This document shows, in pieces, positions 43,911 to 51,781 of a DNA stretch of 64,000 bases; position 1 is the stretch's first letter, and each line of letters begins with the position of its first letter. Position numbers and translations under genes: made by a program. This DNA comes from Marinihelvus sp036351115. Its GTDB lineage: Bacteria; Pseudomonadota; Gammaproteobacteria; Xanthomonadales; SZUA-36. The stretch lies in assembly GCA_036351115.1 (NCBI GenBank), contig JAZBOL010000060.1, positions 77,523-141,522 on the forward strand, in the 5' to 3' direction. The notes under the pieces were generated by a model. The model did no database searches. It was not told the origin of the DNA and saw nothing but the letters and a program-made list of their open reading frames with translations.

Positions 43911-46517
43911 TCAGGCCGCCTGGGACTCGAGAAAGTCCTGGGCGAAGCGCTGCAGCACCCCTCCGGCGCTGTACACGACCAGCTCCTCCTCCGTGTCCAG
44001 GCGACACAGCACGGTGGCCTGGGCCTGTTCCCCGTTCGCCCGGTGGATTACCAGGGTCAGCTCGGCCCCCGGCGCCGGCTCGCCCAGCACGTCGAAGGTC
44101 TCGGAGCCGTCCAATTGGTGCGTGTGACGGTCCTCGCCGTTCGTGAACTCCAGGGGCAGCACGCCCATGCCGATGAGGTTCGTGCGGTGAATGCGCTCGA
44201 AGCCTTCGGCCACGATGGCCTCGACCCCGGCCAGGCGGACGCCCTTGGCGGCCCAGTCGCGGCTCGAGCCCTGGCCGTAGTCCTTGCCGGCAATGATGAT
44301 CAGCGGCTGTTTGCGCTCCATGTAGGTCTCGATGGCCTCCCACATGCGCATCACCTCGCCCTCGGGCTCGAGGCGCGCCAGGGAGCCCTCGACGATCTCG
44401 CCGTGGTCGTCCCGCACCATCTCGTTGCGCACCCGGGGGTTGGCCAGGGTGGCGCGCTGGGCGGTCAGGTGGTCGCCCCGGTGCGTGGCGTAGGAGTTGA
44501 AGTCCTCCTCGGGCACGTCCATGGAGGCCAGGTACTCACCGGCGGCGCTGCTGGCCAGGATGGCGTTGGAGGGCGACAGGTGGTCCGTGGTGATGTTGTC
44601 GCCGAGGATCGCCAGGGGGCGCATGCCGCGCAGCTCGTTTTCGCTCGCCAGGGCGCCCTCCCAGTAGGGCGGGCGGCGGATGTAGGTGCTTTTCGGGCGC
44701 CAGTCGTAGAGCGGCTCGGCCCGGTTCATGGCGTCCCTGATCTTGGCGAACATGGGGTCGTACACGGCCCGAAACTGCTCGGGCTTCACGTGCTTCGCCA
44801 CCACCGCGTCGATCTCCTCGTCGCTGGGCCACAGGTCCTTGAGGCTCACGGGGTTGCCGTCGCTATCGTGGCCCAGCACGCCCTGCTCGATGTCGAAGCG
44901 GATCGTGCCGGCGATGGCGTAGGCCACCACCAGCGGCGGCGAGGCCAGGAAGGCCTGCTTGGCGTAGGGGTGGATGCGGCCGTCGTAGTTGCGGTTTCCG
45001 GACAGGACCGCGGTGGTGTAGAGGTCCCGCTCGATGACCTCCTGCTGGATCACCGGGTCCAGGGCGCCGCTCATGCCGTTGCAGGTGGTGCAGGCGAAAC
45101 CGACCACGCCGAAGCCCAGCTGCTCGAGCTCGGGCAGCAGGCCGGCGTCTTCCAGGTAGAGCTGCACGGCCTTGGAGCCCGGGGCCAGGGAGCTCTTCAC
45201 CCAGGGCTTGCGCGTGAGTCCCGCGCGGTTGGCGTTGCGCGCCAGCAGGCCGGCGGCCACCACGTTCCGCGGGTTCGAGGTGTTTGTGCAGCTGGTGATG
45301 GCCGCGATGATGATCGCGCCGTCGGGCATGTGTCCGTGCCAGTCCTCCGGCGGCTCCTCCACCACGCCCGTGATACCCGCCGCGGCCAGGTCCGTGGTGG
45401 CCACCTTGGCGTGGGGTACGGACGGCCCGGACAGGTTGCGGGTCACGCTGGACAGGTCGAAGGTGAGCACGCGTTCGTACTCGGCGCTCTCCAGCGCGTC
45501 GGCCCACAGGCCCGTGTGCTTGGCGTAGGTCTCCACCAGGGCGACGTTCTCGTCGCTGCGGCCGGTGAGTTTCAGGTACTCGATGGTCTGCTCGTCGATG
45601 AAGAACATGGCCGCCGTGGCGCCGTATTCCGGGGTCATATTGGTGATGGTGGCCCGGTCGCCGAGGGTCAGGCTGCGCGCGCCCTCGCCGAAGAACTCCA
45701 GGTAGGCGCCCACCACCCGCTGCTCACGCAGGAACTGGGTGATCGCCAGCACGATGTCAGTGGCGGTGATGCCCGGCTGGCGCTTGCCCGTGAGCTCGAC
45801 GCCGACGATGTCCGGCAGGCGCATGTAGCTGGCGCGGCCCAGCATCACGCTTTCCGCCTCCAGGCCACCCACGCCGACGGCGATCACGCCCAGGGCGTCC
45901 ACGTGCGGCGTGTGGCTGTCCGTGCCCACCAGGGTGTCCGGGAAGGCCACACCGTCCTGGGCGTGGATCACCGGGGACATCTTCTCCAGGTTGATCTGGT
46001 GCATGATGCCGTTGCCCGGGGGAATCACGTCCACGTTATCGAAGGCCCGCTTGGTCCAGTCGATGAAGTGGAAGCGGTCCTCGTTGCGGCGATTCTCGAT
46101 TTCCCGGTTCTTGTTGAAAGCCTCCGGATCGAAGCCCGGCGCCTCCACGGCCAGGGAGTGATCCACGATCAGCTGCGTTGGCACGACGGGGTTGACCGCC
46201 GCCGGGTCGCCGCCCTTCTCGGCGATGGCGTCGCGCAGGCCGGCCAAATCCACCAGGGCCGTCTGGCCGAGGATGTCGTGGCACACCACGCGGGCCGGGA
46301 ACCAGGGGAAGTCCCGGTCTTTCCGGCGCTCGACGATCTGCCGCAGGGACGCTTCCAGCTGCTCCGGCGGGCAGCGCCGCACCAGGTTTTCGGCGAAGAC
46401 CCGCGAACAGTAGGGCAGCCCGTCCCAGGTGCCGGGGCGCAGGGCCTCCACGGCCTCGCGGGCGTCGAAGTAGTCGAGATCGGTTCCCGGAAGGGGCTTG
46501 CGGTGGTCTGAATTCAT
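43911..46517 (-). CDS. acnD: Fe/S-dependent 2-methylcitrate dehydratase AcnD
   Basis: An 868-residue aconitase-family enzyme of the AcnD subgroup, supported by the adjacent PrpF. The [4Fe-4S] cysteine sites are visible as ITSCTNTSNP and ACTTCNGMSG. VVPTQLIVDHSLAVE, VGTDSHTPHVDALGVIAVGVGG and GKDYGQGSSRDWAAKG are aconitase signatures. The Fe-S cluster ties it to iron supply. It begins 57 nt after fhs, with an AT-rich stretch (AATTGAGATAATGC on the minus strand) that could hold its own promoter. Confidence 0.92.
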   Translation of the reverse strand: MNSDHRKPLPGTDLDYFDAREAVEALRPGTWDGLPYCSRVFAENLVRRCPPEQLEASLRQIVERRKDRDFPWFPARVVCHDILGQTALVDLAGLRDAIAEKGGDPAAVNPVVPTQLIVDHSLAVEAPGFDPEAFNKNREIENRRNEDRFHFIDWTKRAFDNVDVIPPGNGIMHQINLEKMSPVIHAQDGVAFPDTLVGTDSHTPHVDALGVIAVGVGGLEAESVMLGRASYMRLPDIVGVELTGKRQPGITATDIVLAITQFLREQRVVGAYLEFFGEGARSLTLGDRATITNMTPEYGATAAMFFIDEQTIEYLKLTGRSDENVALVETYAKHTGLWADALESAEYERVLTFDLSSVTRNLSGPSVPHAKVATTDLAAAGITGVVEEPPEDWHGHMPDGAIIIAAITSCTNTSNPRNVVAAGLLARNANRAGLTRKPWVKSSLAPGSKAVQLYLEDAGLLPELEQLGFGVVGFACTTCNGMSGALDPVIQQEVIERDLYTTAVLSGNRNYDGRIHPYAKQAFLASPPLVVAYAIAGTIRFDIEQGVLGHDSDGNPVSLKDLWPSDEEIDAVVAKHVKPEQFRAVYDPMFAKIRDAMNRAEPLYDWRPKSTYIRRPPYWEGALASENELRGMRPLAILGDNITTDHLSPSNAILASSAAGEYLASMDVPEEDFNSYATHRGDHLTAQRATLANPRVRNEMVRDDHGEIVEGSLARLEPEGEVMRMWEAIETYMERKQPLIIIAGKDYGQGSSRDWAAKGVRLAGVEAIVAEGFERIHRTNLIGMGVLPLEFTNGEDRHTHQLDGSETFDVLGEPAPGAELTLVIHRANGEQAQATVLCRLDTEEELVVYSAGGVLQRFAQDFLESQAA

Positions 46518-46574
46518 GGCGGCCAGGTCGCTGCGGGTGGAAGACTTGCATTATCTCAATTTGCAGGTTCCTCG

Positions 46575-48239
46575 TCAGGCGACACCTTCCACCGACCCGT
46601 CTTCGTTCAGCCGCACCTTCAGCGCCTGGGGCGACCTCGGCAGCCCCGGCATGCGCAGGATCGTGCCGGTCAGCGCCACCAGGAAGCCGGCGCCGGCGCT
46701 CACCTGGACATTTCGCACCGTGATGTCGAAGCCTTCCGGGCGGCCCAGCAGGGCAGGATCATCGGACAGGCTGGCCGGGGTCTTGGCAATGCAGACGGGA
46801 AGTTCGCCCAGGCCGGCGCCGGCAATCGCGGCGAAGTCCTTCTCCGCATCCCTGGTGAATACCACGCCGTCTGCGCCGTAGATCCGTTTCGCCACGGCTT
46901 CCACCTTTTCATGAAAGTTCGCTTCCGCCGGGTAGGTGAAAGTCAGGGCCTCGTTGTCCTCCACCGAAGCGATCACTTCCCGGGCGAGGTCGGCGGAACC
47001 CGGTCCGCCTTCCGCAAAGTGGCGCGACTCGGCGAAACGATAGCCGGCGCCGCGCACGTGTTCGGCGACGACGGCAATTTCCTCGTCCGTGTCCGCCGCG
47101 AAGCGATTCAGGGCCACCACCGGCCGCTTCCCGAACACGGCAGCACTCTCCAGGTGACGGTCCAGGTTCACGAGGCCGGCGCGAACCGCGTCGGGGTTGG
47201 GGGTCTCCAGTGCATCCCGGGGCTGGCCGCCATGGGATTTCAGGGCGCGGATCGTGGTCACCAGCACCACCGCATCCGGGTCCAGGCCCGCCGCGCGGCA
47301 CTTGATGTCGAAAAACTTCTCCGCCCCCAGGTCGAAGCCGAAGCCCGCTTCGGTGACGGCCCAGTCCGCATGGTGCATGGCCATGCGGGTGGCCAGCACC
47401 GTGTTGCAGCCGTGGGCGATGTTGGCGAAGGGCCCGCCGTGCACGAAGACCGGCACGCCCTCGAGGGTCTGCACCAGGTTCGGGTGCATGGCGTCCTTGA
47501 GCAGGGCCAGCAGCGCGCCGGTGATGCCGAGGGCGCCGGCGCGCACGGGTTCGCCGTCGTAAGTGAAGCCCAGCAGGATGTTGTCCAGGCGCTCGGCCAG
47601 GTCGTCCATGTCCGTGGCCAGGCAGACGATGGCCATGATTTCGCTGGCGGCCGTGATGTCGAAGCCACCCTCCCGGGGCACGCCCTGCATCTTGCCACCG
47701 ATGCCCAGGACCAGATTGCGCAGGGCCCGGTCGTTCATGTCCATGACCCGGCGCCAGAGCACCTGGCGCGGGTCCAGGTTCAGGGGGTTGCCCTGGAACA
47801 GCACGTTGTCGAGCATGGCCGCGATCAGGTTGTTCGCCGACGTGATGGCATGGAAATCCCCGGTGAAATGCAGGTTGATGCGGTCCGCCGGCACCATCTG
47901 GGCATGGCCGCCGCCGGTGGCGCCGCCCTTGACCCCGAAACAGGGGCCGAGGGACGGCTCGCGCAAGGCGACCGCCACCGATTCCCCGATGTGTTGCAGG
48001 CCCTGGCCCAGCCCGATGGAGGTGGTGGTCTTGCCCTCACCGGCCGGCGTGGGCGTGGTGGCCGAAACCAGGATCAGCTTGCCTTTGCCTTTCGGTGCGG
48101 TGCCCAGGGCATCCATGTGGATCTTGCACACGTCGTCGCCGAAAGGCAGGCGGTGCTCCGCGGCAATGTCCAGCGCGTCGGCGATGTCGCCGATCGGTTT
48201 CAGCGCGGCAGCGCGCGCGATCTCGTGGTCTGAAAGCAT
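46575..48239 (-). CDS. fhs: formate--tetrahydrofolate ligase
   Basis: A 554-residue cytoplasmic enzyme making 10-formyl-THF from formate, THF and ATP. The nucleotide loop TPTPAGEGKTTTSIGLGQ, EPSLGPCFGVKGGATGGGHAQMVP and DMNDRALRNLVLG are family signatures. Length matches the usual 550-560. It starts 4 nt after the moeA stop, at the end of a molybdenum cofactor/formate dehydrogenase series. It therefore offers an assimilatory fate for the formate oxidised by FdsGBA. No folD is next to it. Confidence 0.95.
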   Translation of the reverse strand: MLSDHEIARAAALKPIGDIADALDIAAEHRLPFGDDVCKIHMDALGTAPKGKGKLILVSATTPTPAGEGKTTTSIGLGQGLQHIGESVAVALREPSLGPCFGVKGGATGGGHAQMVPADRINLHFTGDFHAITSANNLIAAMLDNVLFQGNPLNLDPRQVLWRRVMDMNDRALRNLVLGIGGKMQGVPREGGFDITAASEIMAIVCLATDMDDLAERLDNILLGFTYDGEPVRAGALGITGALLALLKDAMHPNLVQTLEGVPVFVHGGPFANIAHGCNTVLATRMAMHHADWAVTEAGFGFDLGAEKFFDIKCRAAGLDPDAVVLVTTIRALKSHGGQPRDALETPNPDAVRAGLVNLDRHLESAAVFGKRPVVALNRFAADTDEEIAVVAEHVRGAGYRFAESRHFAEGGPGSADLAREVIASVEDNEALTFTYPAEANFHEKVEAVAKRIYGADGVVFTRDAEKDFAAIAGAGLGELPVCIAKTPASLSDDPALLGRPEGFDITVRNVQVSAGAGFLVALTGTILRMPGLPRSPQALKVRLNEDGSVEGVA

Positions 48240-48243
48240 GGTC

Positions 48244-49455
48244 TCACCCCATTAAGGCTTCGTAGGAAAGATAAGGCACCGGGTCGCCCTCGCCGATCGC
48301 CGTGTCCGGGGCCTGCACGGCGAGGCCGTCACCCCAGCAGGCCGAGAGCAGGACGCCACTGGATTGATTGTCGTAGCGCGCCAGAACGTCGCCGGCACGG
48401 CGCACCCTCAGGTACTCCTGGCGCGGACTGCCGGCCTGGGAAAAGCCCGCCGGCAGGAGCACGGGATCGACCTGCGTTTTCGCTCGCCCCTGGCGGGCGA
48501 ACAGGAACGGGCGCCCGATGACCAGGGTCGTCACCAGGGCCGAGGCAGGATTGCCGGGCAGGCCGATGAACGGCGTGTCTGCCACGCGCCCGAAGGCCAG
48601 GGGTTTGCCCGGCTTCATGGCGATCTTCCACAGGTCGAGGGCGCCGAGGCGTTCCACCACGGCCTTGACGTGGTCCTCCTCGCCGACGGACACGCCGCCG
48701 GAGGACAGGATCACGTCGGCCTGCCCGGCCGCCGCGGCAAAAAGGTCTGCGATGGCCTCCGGATCATCCGGTGCGATTCCGAGATCGACCGTTTCGAAAC
48801 CCCAGCCATCGAGCAGCCCCTGGAGCAGGTAGCGGTTCGAATTGAAGATCTGCCCGGGGGCCAGTTCACGGCCCGGCTCGACCAGTTCATCACCGTTCGA
48901 AATGATGGCCACGCGCAGCTTCCGGACGACCTCGACTTCGCCCTGGCCCGTCGAGGCCAGGAGTCCAAGCTCCTGGGCACGCAGGCGCTTGCCGGCGGGC
49001 AGGATCTCCTGGCCGTTGCGAATGTCCTGGCCCCGGGGACGGATATTGGCGCCCACCGCCGGCAGCTTTTCGATGACGACGCCGTCCTTGCTCTCGCGGG
49101 TGTGCTCCTGCATCACCACCGTGTCGGCCCCGACCGGTTTCTCGGCGCCGGTAAAGATGCGCGCGGCCTCGCCGGGGGGCAGCGTGCCGGGGGGCTGGCC
49201 GGCGGGAATCCTGAGCCCCACGGGCAGCACCGCGTCGCTTCCGGGCCAGTCCGCGTGACGCAGCGCATAACCGTCCATGGCGCTGTTGTCCGCCGGTGGA
49301 ACGTTCACGGTCGCCGTCACCGGATGGGCCAGGACGCGCCCCAGCGCGGCGGTCAGCGGCAACCGCTCCGTCTCCTGCAGCGGGTTCGCCGCAGCGAGCA
49401 GCTGGTCGATGGCCTCCTGCACCGGCAGCAGGGGGCCGCCCTTCGCTCCCGGCAT
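48244..49455 (-). CDS. moeA: molybdopterin molybdenumtransferase MoeA
   Basis: A 403-residue enzyme inserting molybdate into adenylated molybdopterin. DNSAMDGYALR, SGGVSVGEEDHVK, KPGKPLAFGR and GLPGNPASAL are conserved MoeA motifs. It shares one base with the moaB stop (TGATG). The following gene fhs is 4 nt away. It serves the Mo site of FdsA encoded upstream. Confidence 0.94.
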   Translation of the reverse strand: MPGAKGGPLLPVQEAIDQLLAAANPLQETERLPLTAALGRVLAHPVTATVNVPPADNSAMDGYALRHADWPGSDAVLPVGLRIPAGQPPGTLPPGEAARIFTGAEKPVGADTVVMQEHTRESKDGVVIEKLPAVGANIRPRGQDIRNGQEILPAGKRLRAQELGLLASTGQGEVEVVRKLRVAIISNGDELVEPGRELAPGQIFNSNRYLLQGLLDGWGFETVDLGIAPDDPEAIADLFAAAAGQADVILSSGGVSVGEEDHVKAVVERLGALDLWKIAMKPGKPLAFGRVADTPFIGLPGNPASALVTTLVIGRPFLFARQGRAKTQVDPVLLPAGFSQAGSPRQEYLRVRRAGDVLARYDNQSSGVLLSACWGDGLAVQAPDTAIGEGDPVPYLSYEALMG

Positions 49456-49979
49456 CAGGCGGAATCCGCCGCGCCGGTCAGTCCGACGAAGTTACAGGGT
49501 CGGTGCCGCGCATCGAGCTGTTCATGGAGGATGCGATCCCAACCGGTGCGACAGGCGCCGGTGGAGCCGGGCAGGCAGAAGATCATGGTGCGATTCGCCA
49601 GCCCGGCCACGGCCCGCGACTGGATCGTGGACGTTCCCACGTCGTCGAGGGATACGTGGCGGAACAGCTCACCGAAACCCTCGACCACCCGGTCGAAGAG
49701 CGGCGCCAGGGCCTCCGGCGTCGAATCCCGCGCGGTCAAGCCGGTGCCGCCCGTGGTGATCACCACGTGCACTGCCGGATCGGCGATCCAGGCGGAGACA
49801 ATGGCGCGCATGTCGTAAACGTCGTCCTTGCACAACCGCCGGTCCGCCAGCGTGTGCCCATCCTCCGCCAGCGCCGCGACCAGCGCGTCGCCGGAGGTGT
49901 CCGTTTCCAGGCTGCGCGTGTCCGAGACCGTCAGCACGGCGATGTTCAGGGGAATGAAGGGCAGTTCGGTGTGAGCCAT
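49455..49979 (-). CDS. moaB: molybdenum cofactor biosynthesis protein MoaB
   Basis: A 174-residue MoCF-fold protein starting at 49979 (MAHTELPFIPLNIAVLTVSDTRS). AAGG lies upstream. The signature TTGGTGLTARDSTPEAL is present. It adenylates molybdopterin ahead of MoeA or is a MogA/MoaB paralogue; sequence alone does not settle which. Open frame upstream to 50627 lies over mobA and is not coding. The start is 76 nt after mobA. Confidence 0.92.
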   Translation of the reverse strand: MAHTELPFIPLNIAVLTVSDTRSLETDTSGDALVAALAEDGHTLADRRLCKDDVYDMRAIVSAWIADPAVHVVITTGGTGLTARDSTPEALAPLFDRVVEGFGELFRHVSLDDVGTSTIQSRAVAGLANRTMIFCLPGSTGACRTGWDRILHEQLDARHRPCNFVGLTGAADSA

Positions 49980-50055
49980 GGCGCGCCTTTTTGAAAAATT
50001 GAAACGTCGGCAATCGATGCCAGAACGCCGCGCGGCCGTGGGAACCCTCCCCGGC

Positions 50056-50745
50056 TCAGCGTGCGGCGGACGAATCCGTCGATTGTAGCCAATCCGCGGC
50101 CGCCTCGAGGTCATCGCGCGTGTTGACGTTGAAAAACGGCGGGGGTGTCGCTCCGGGCCAGTCAACCACCCGGTGTGGTAACCGCCGCAACACGTCCAGG
50201 AGCCCCGAACCGCCCCGCTCCGCGAGCGCGGTGCGCACCGGCTCGAGGGTTTCGACGTGCCAGAGCGCAAAGGTCGGCTGCAGCTGCTCCCCGTCCCGGG
50301 GAACGACCGCGAGGCAGCTAGCCGCCGGTTGTCCGGACGCTTCCGCGAGCAGGCGCTCGACGAGGTCCCTGGGCAGGAACGGTGCGTCGCAGGGCGCGAG
50401 CTGCAACCAGGCGGTCGACGGATCCGCAGGGGCCGACGGCGCGAGCTCAGCGGCCAGCGCCGCCAAACCAACCGCCAGGCCTGCCAGGGGACCGCGAAAC
50501 CGGGGCTCGGCATCCGGCAGGCAGGTGATTCCCTGCAGTTCCCCCGGCAGTCGGTCGAGGGCAAAGGAGCCGGGGCCGGTGCTGAGCGAGGTGGCTTCCA
50601 CCTGGGGTAACAGGCGCCGGAGGACATGGGCCACCATGGGGATGCCCCCGAGGGGTTCCAGGGCCTTGGCGCCGTGGGTGAAGCGGCGGGACTGCCCCCC
50701 CGCCAGCACGAGCCCCCGAACCCGCTGACCGGGATCGCTCGTCAC
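50056..50745 (-). CDS. mobA: molybdenum cofactor guanylyltransferase MobA
   Basis: A 229-residue GT-A-fold nucleotidyltransferase that attaches GMP to molybdopterin, giving the bis-MGD form FdsA-type enzymes use. The GTG at 50745 overlaps the fdsD stop (GTGA). The N-terminal nucleotide loop reads LVLAGGQSRRFTHGAKALEPLGG, and PCDAPFLP is the metal-binding motif. The final stretch NVNTRDDLEAA is typical. Long upstream open frame in this phase is a shadow of fdhD. Confidence 0.9.
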   Translation of the reverse strand: MTSDPGQRVRGLVLAGGQSRRFTHGAKALEPLGGIPMVAHVLRRLLPQVEATSLSTGPGSFALDRLPGELQGITCLPDAEPRFRGPLAGLAVGLAALAAELAPSAPADPSTAWLQLAPCDAPFLPRDLVERLLAEASGQPAASCLAVVPRDGEQLQPTFALWHVETLEPVRTALAERGGSGLLDVLRRLPHRVVDWPGATPPPFFNVNTRDDLEAAADWLQSTDSSAAR

Positions 50746-50954
50746 TGCGCCAGGCGCTTTGCCGCCGCCACCGCCAGGTCCGACAGGCCGGCGCCGCCCG
50801 ACGCCACGTGCGCGCGGAGCCGATGGCGCAGCTCCGGCGCCCAGTAGCGCTCCAGGTGATCCACCATGCGCTGCTCCGCGTCCTCGTTGAAGGCGAGGTT
50901 GCGCGCGATGTCGTTCGCCATGGCCACGAGGTGGTCGAGTTCGGCGTCGCTCAC
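50742..50954 (-). CDS. fdsD: formate dehydrogenase delta subunit
   Basis: A 70-residue helical protein (MSDAELDHLVAMANDIARNLAFNEDAEQRMVDHLERYWAPELRHRL), the FdsD family of NAD-dependent formate dehydrogenases, which aids assembly or stability of the complex. It overlaps fdhD by 4 nt and mobA by 4 nt. Confidence 0.9.
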   Translation of the reverse strand: MSDAELDHLVAMANDIARNLAFNEDAEQRMVDHLERYWAPELRHRLRAHVASGGAGLSDLAVAAAKRLAQ

Positions 50955-51760
50955 GAGGTCGCTCCCACACCGAAACGCTTCGCGCCGGCGTACACGTTGT
51001 GCCGTCCGGGCCGCCCAAAGCCCACGAGGGTCAGTCCGCAGTCCCGGGCGAGCTCGATGGCCAGGCTGGTGGGCGCGGACACGGCGACGAGCGCTTCCAC
51101 CCCGCTGAACGCGGCCTTCAGCACCATTTCATAACTCGCACGGCTGGACACGAGCAAAAAGCCCTCCGCCGCCGGCTGGCCGTCCAGGACCAGCTGTCCG
51201 ATCAGCTTGTCCAGAGCGTTGTGGCGTCCCACGTCTTCCTTCACACGATGTATCCGTCCATCGGGTGTGCACCAGGCGGCCGCGTGCACGGCGCCCGCGG
51301 CGGCCTGCAGGGGCTGCCGGCTCGACAGCCCTTGCAGCGCGGACTGGAGGGCTTCGGCCTGCAGGGCCAGGGTCTGCGCCAGCTCGGGCGGTCGGCGGAT
51401 TGCCTGGTCCAGGGATTCGGCGCCGCACAGGCCGCAGCCGGTCCGGCCGGTCAGGTTGCGGCGCAGGCCCGCCACCCGTTCGGCCGCGGTCTCCGTCACG
51501 GTCAGGGCCACTTCGAGCCCGCCCTCCCGGGGAATGACCCGCACGCCCAGGAGTTCCTCGCGGTCTTTCAGCAGGCCTTCGGTCAGGCAGAATCCCAGGG
51601 CGAAGGCCTCGAGATCCATGGGGCTCGCCATCATCACCACGTGGGAGCGGCGATTGACGGTCAGGGCGACGGGCACCTCCCGGGCGATGAGGTCTTCATC
51701 TTCGTGGTACGCCGCGTCGGCGGTCCAGCGCAGGAGCCGGGTGGAAGCGAGGGCTTTCAT
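50951..51760 (-). CDS. fdhD: formate dehydrogenase accessory sulfurtransferase FdhD/FdsC
   Basis: A 269-residue protein that passes sulfur from IscS to the molybdenum cofactor, required for formate dehydrogenase activity. The redox motif CGLCG is present (TGRTGCGLCGAESLD), as are HAAAWCTPDGRIHRVKEDVGRHNALDKLIG and SSRASYEMVLKA. It starts 21 nt after the fdsA stop; the Cupriavidus naming is fdsC. Confidence 0.93.
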   Translation of the reverse strand: MKALASTRLLRWTADAAYHEDEDLIAREVPVALTVNRRSHVVMMASPMDLEAFALGFCLTEGLLKDREELLGVRVIPREGGLEVALTVTETAAERVAGLRRNLTGRTGCGLCGAESLDQAIRRPPELAQTLALQAEALQSALQGLSSRQPLQAAAGAVHAAAWCTPDGRIHRVKEDVGRHNALDKLIGQLVLDGQPAAEGFLLVSSRASYEMVLKAAFSGVEALVAVSAPTSLAIELARDCGLTLVGFGRPGRHNVYAGAKRFGVGATS

Positions 51761-51781
51761 GTTCGCAGCCCGGGCCCGGAG

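Noticed and set aside
50056..51018. Long minus-strand frame covering mobA and fdhD
   Set aside because: Only the part from GTG 50745 has MobA features; upstream is a shadow of fdhD/fdsD.
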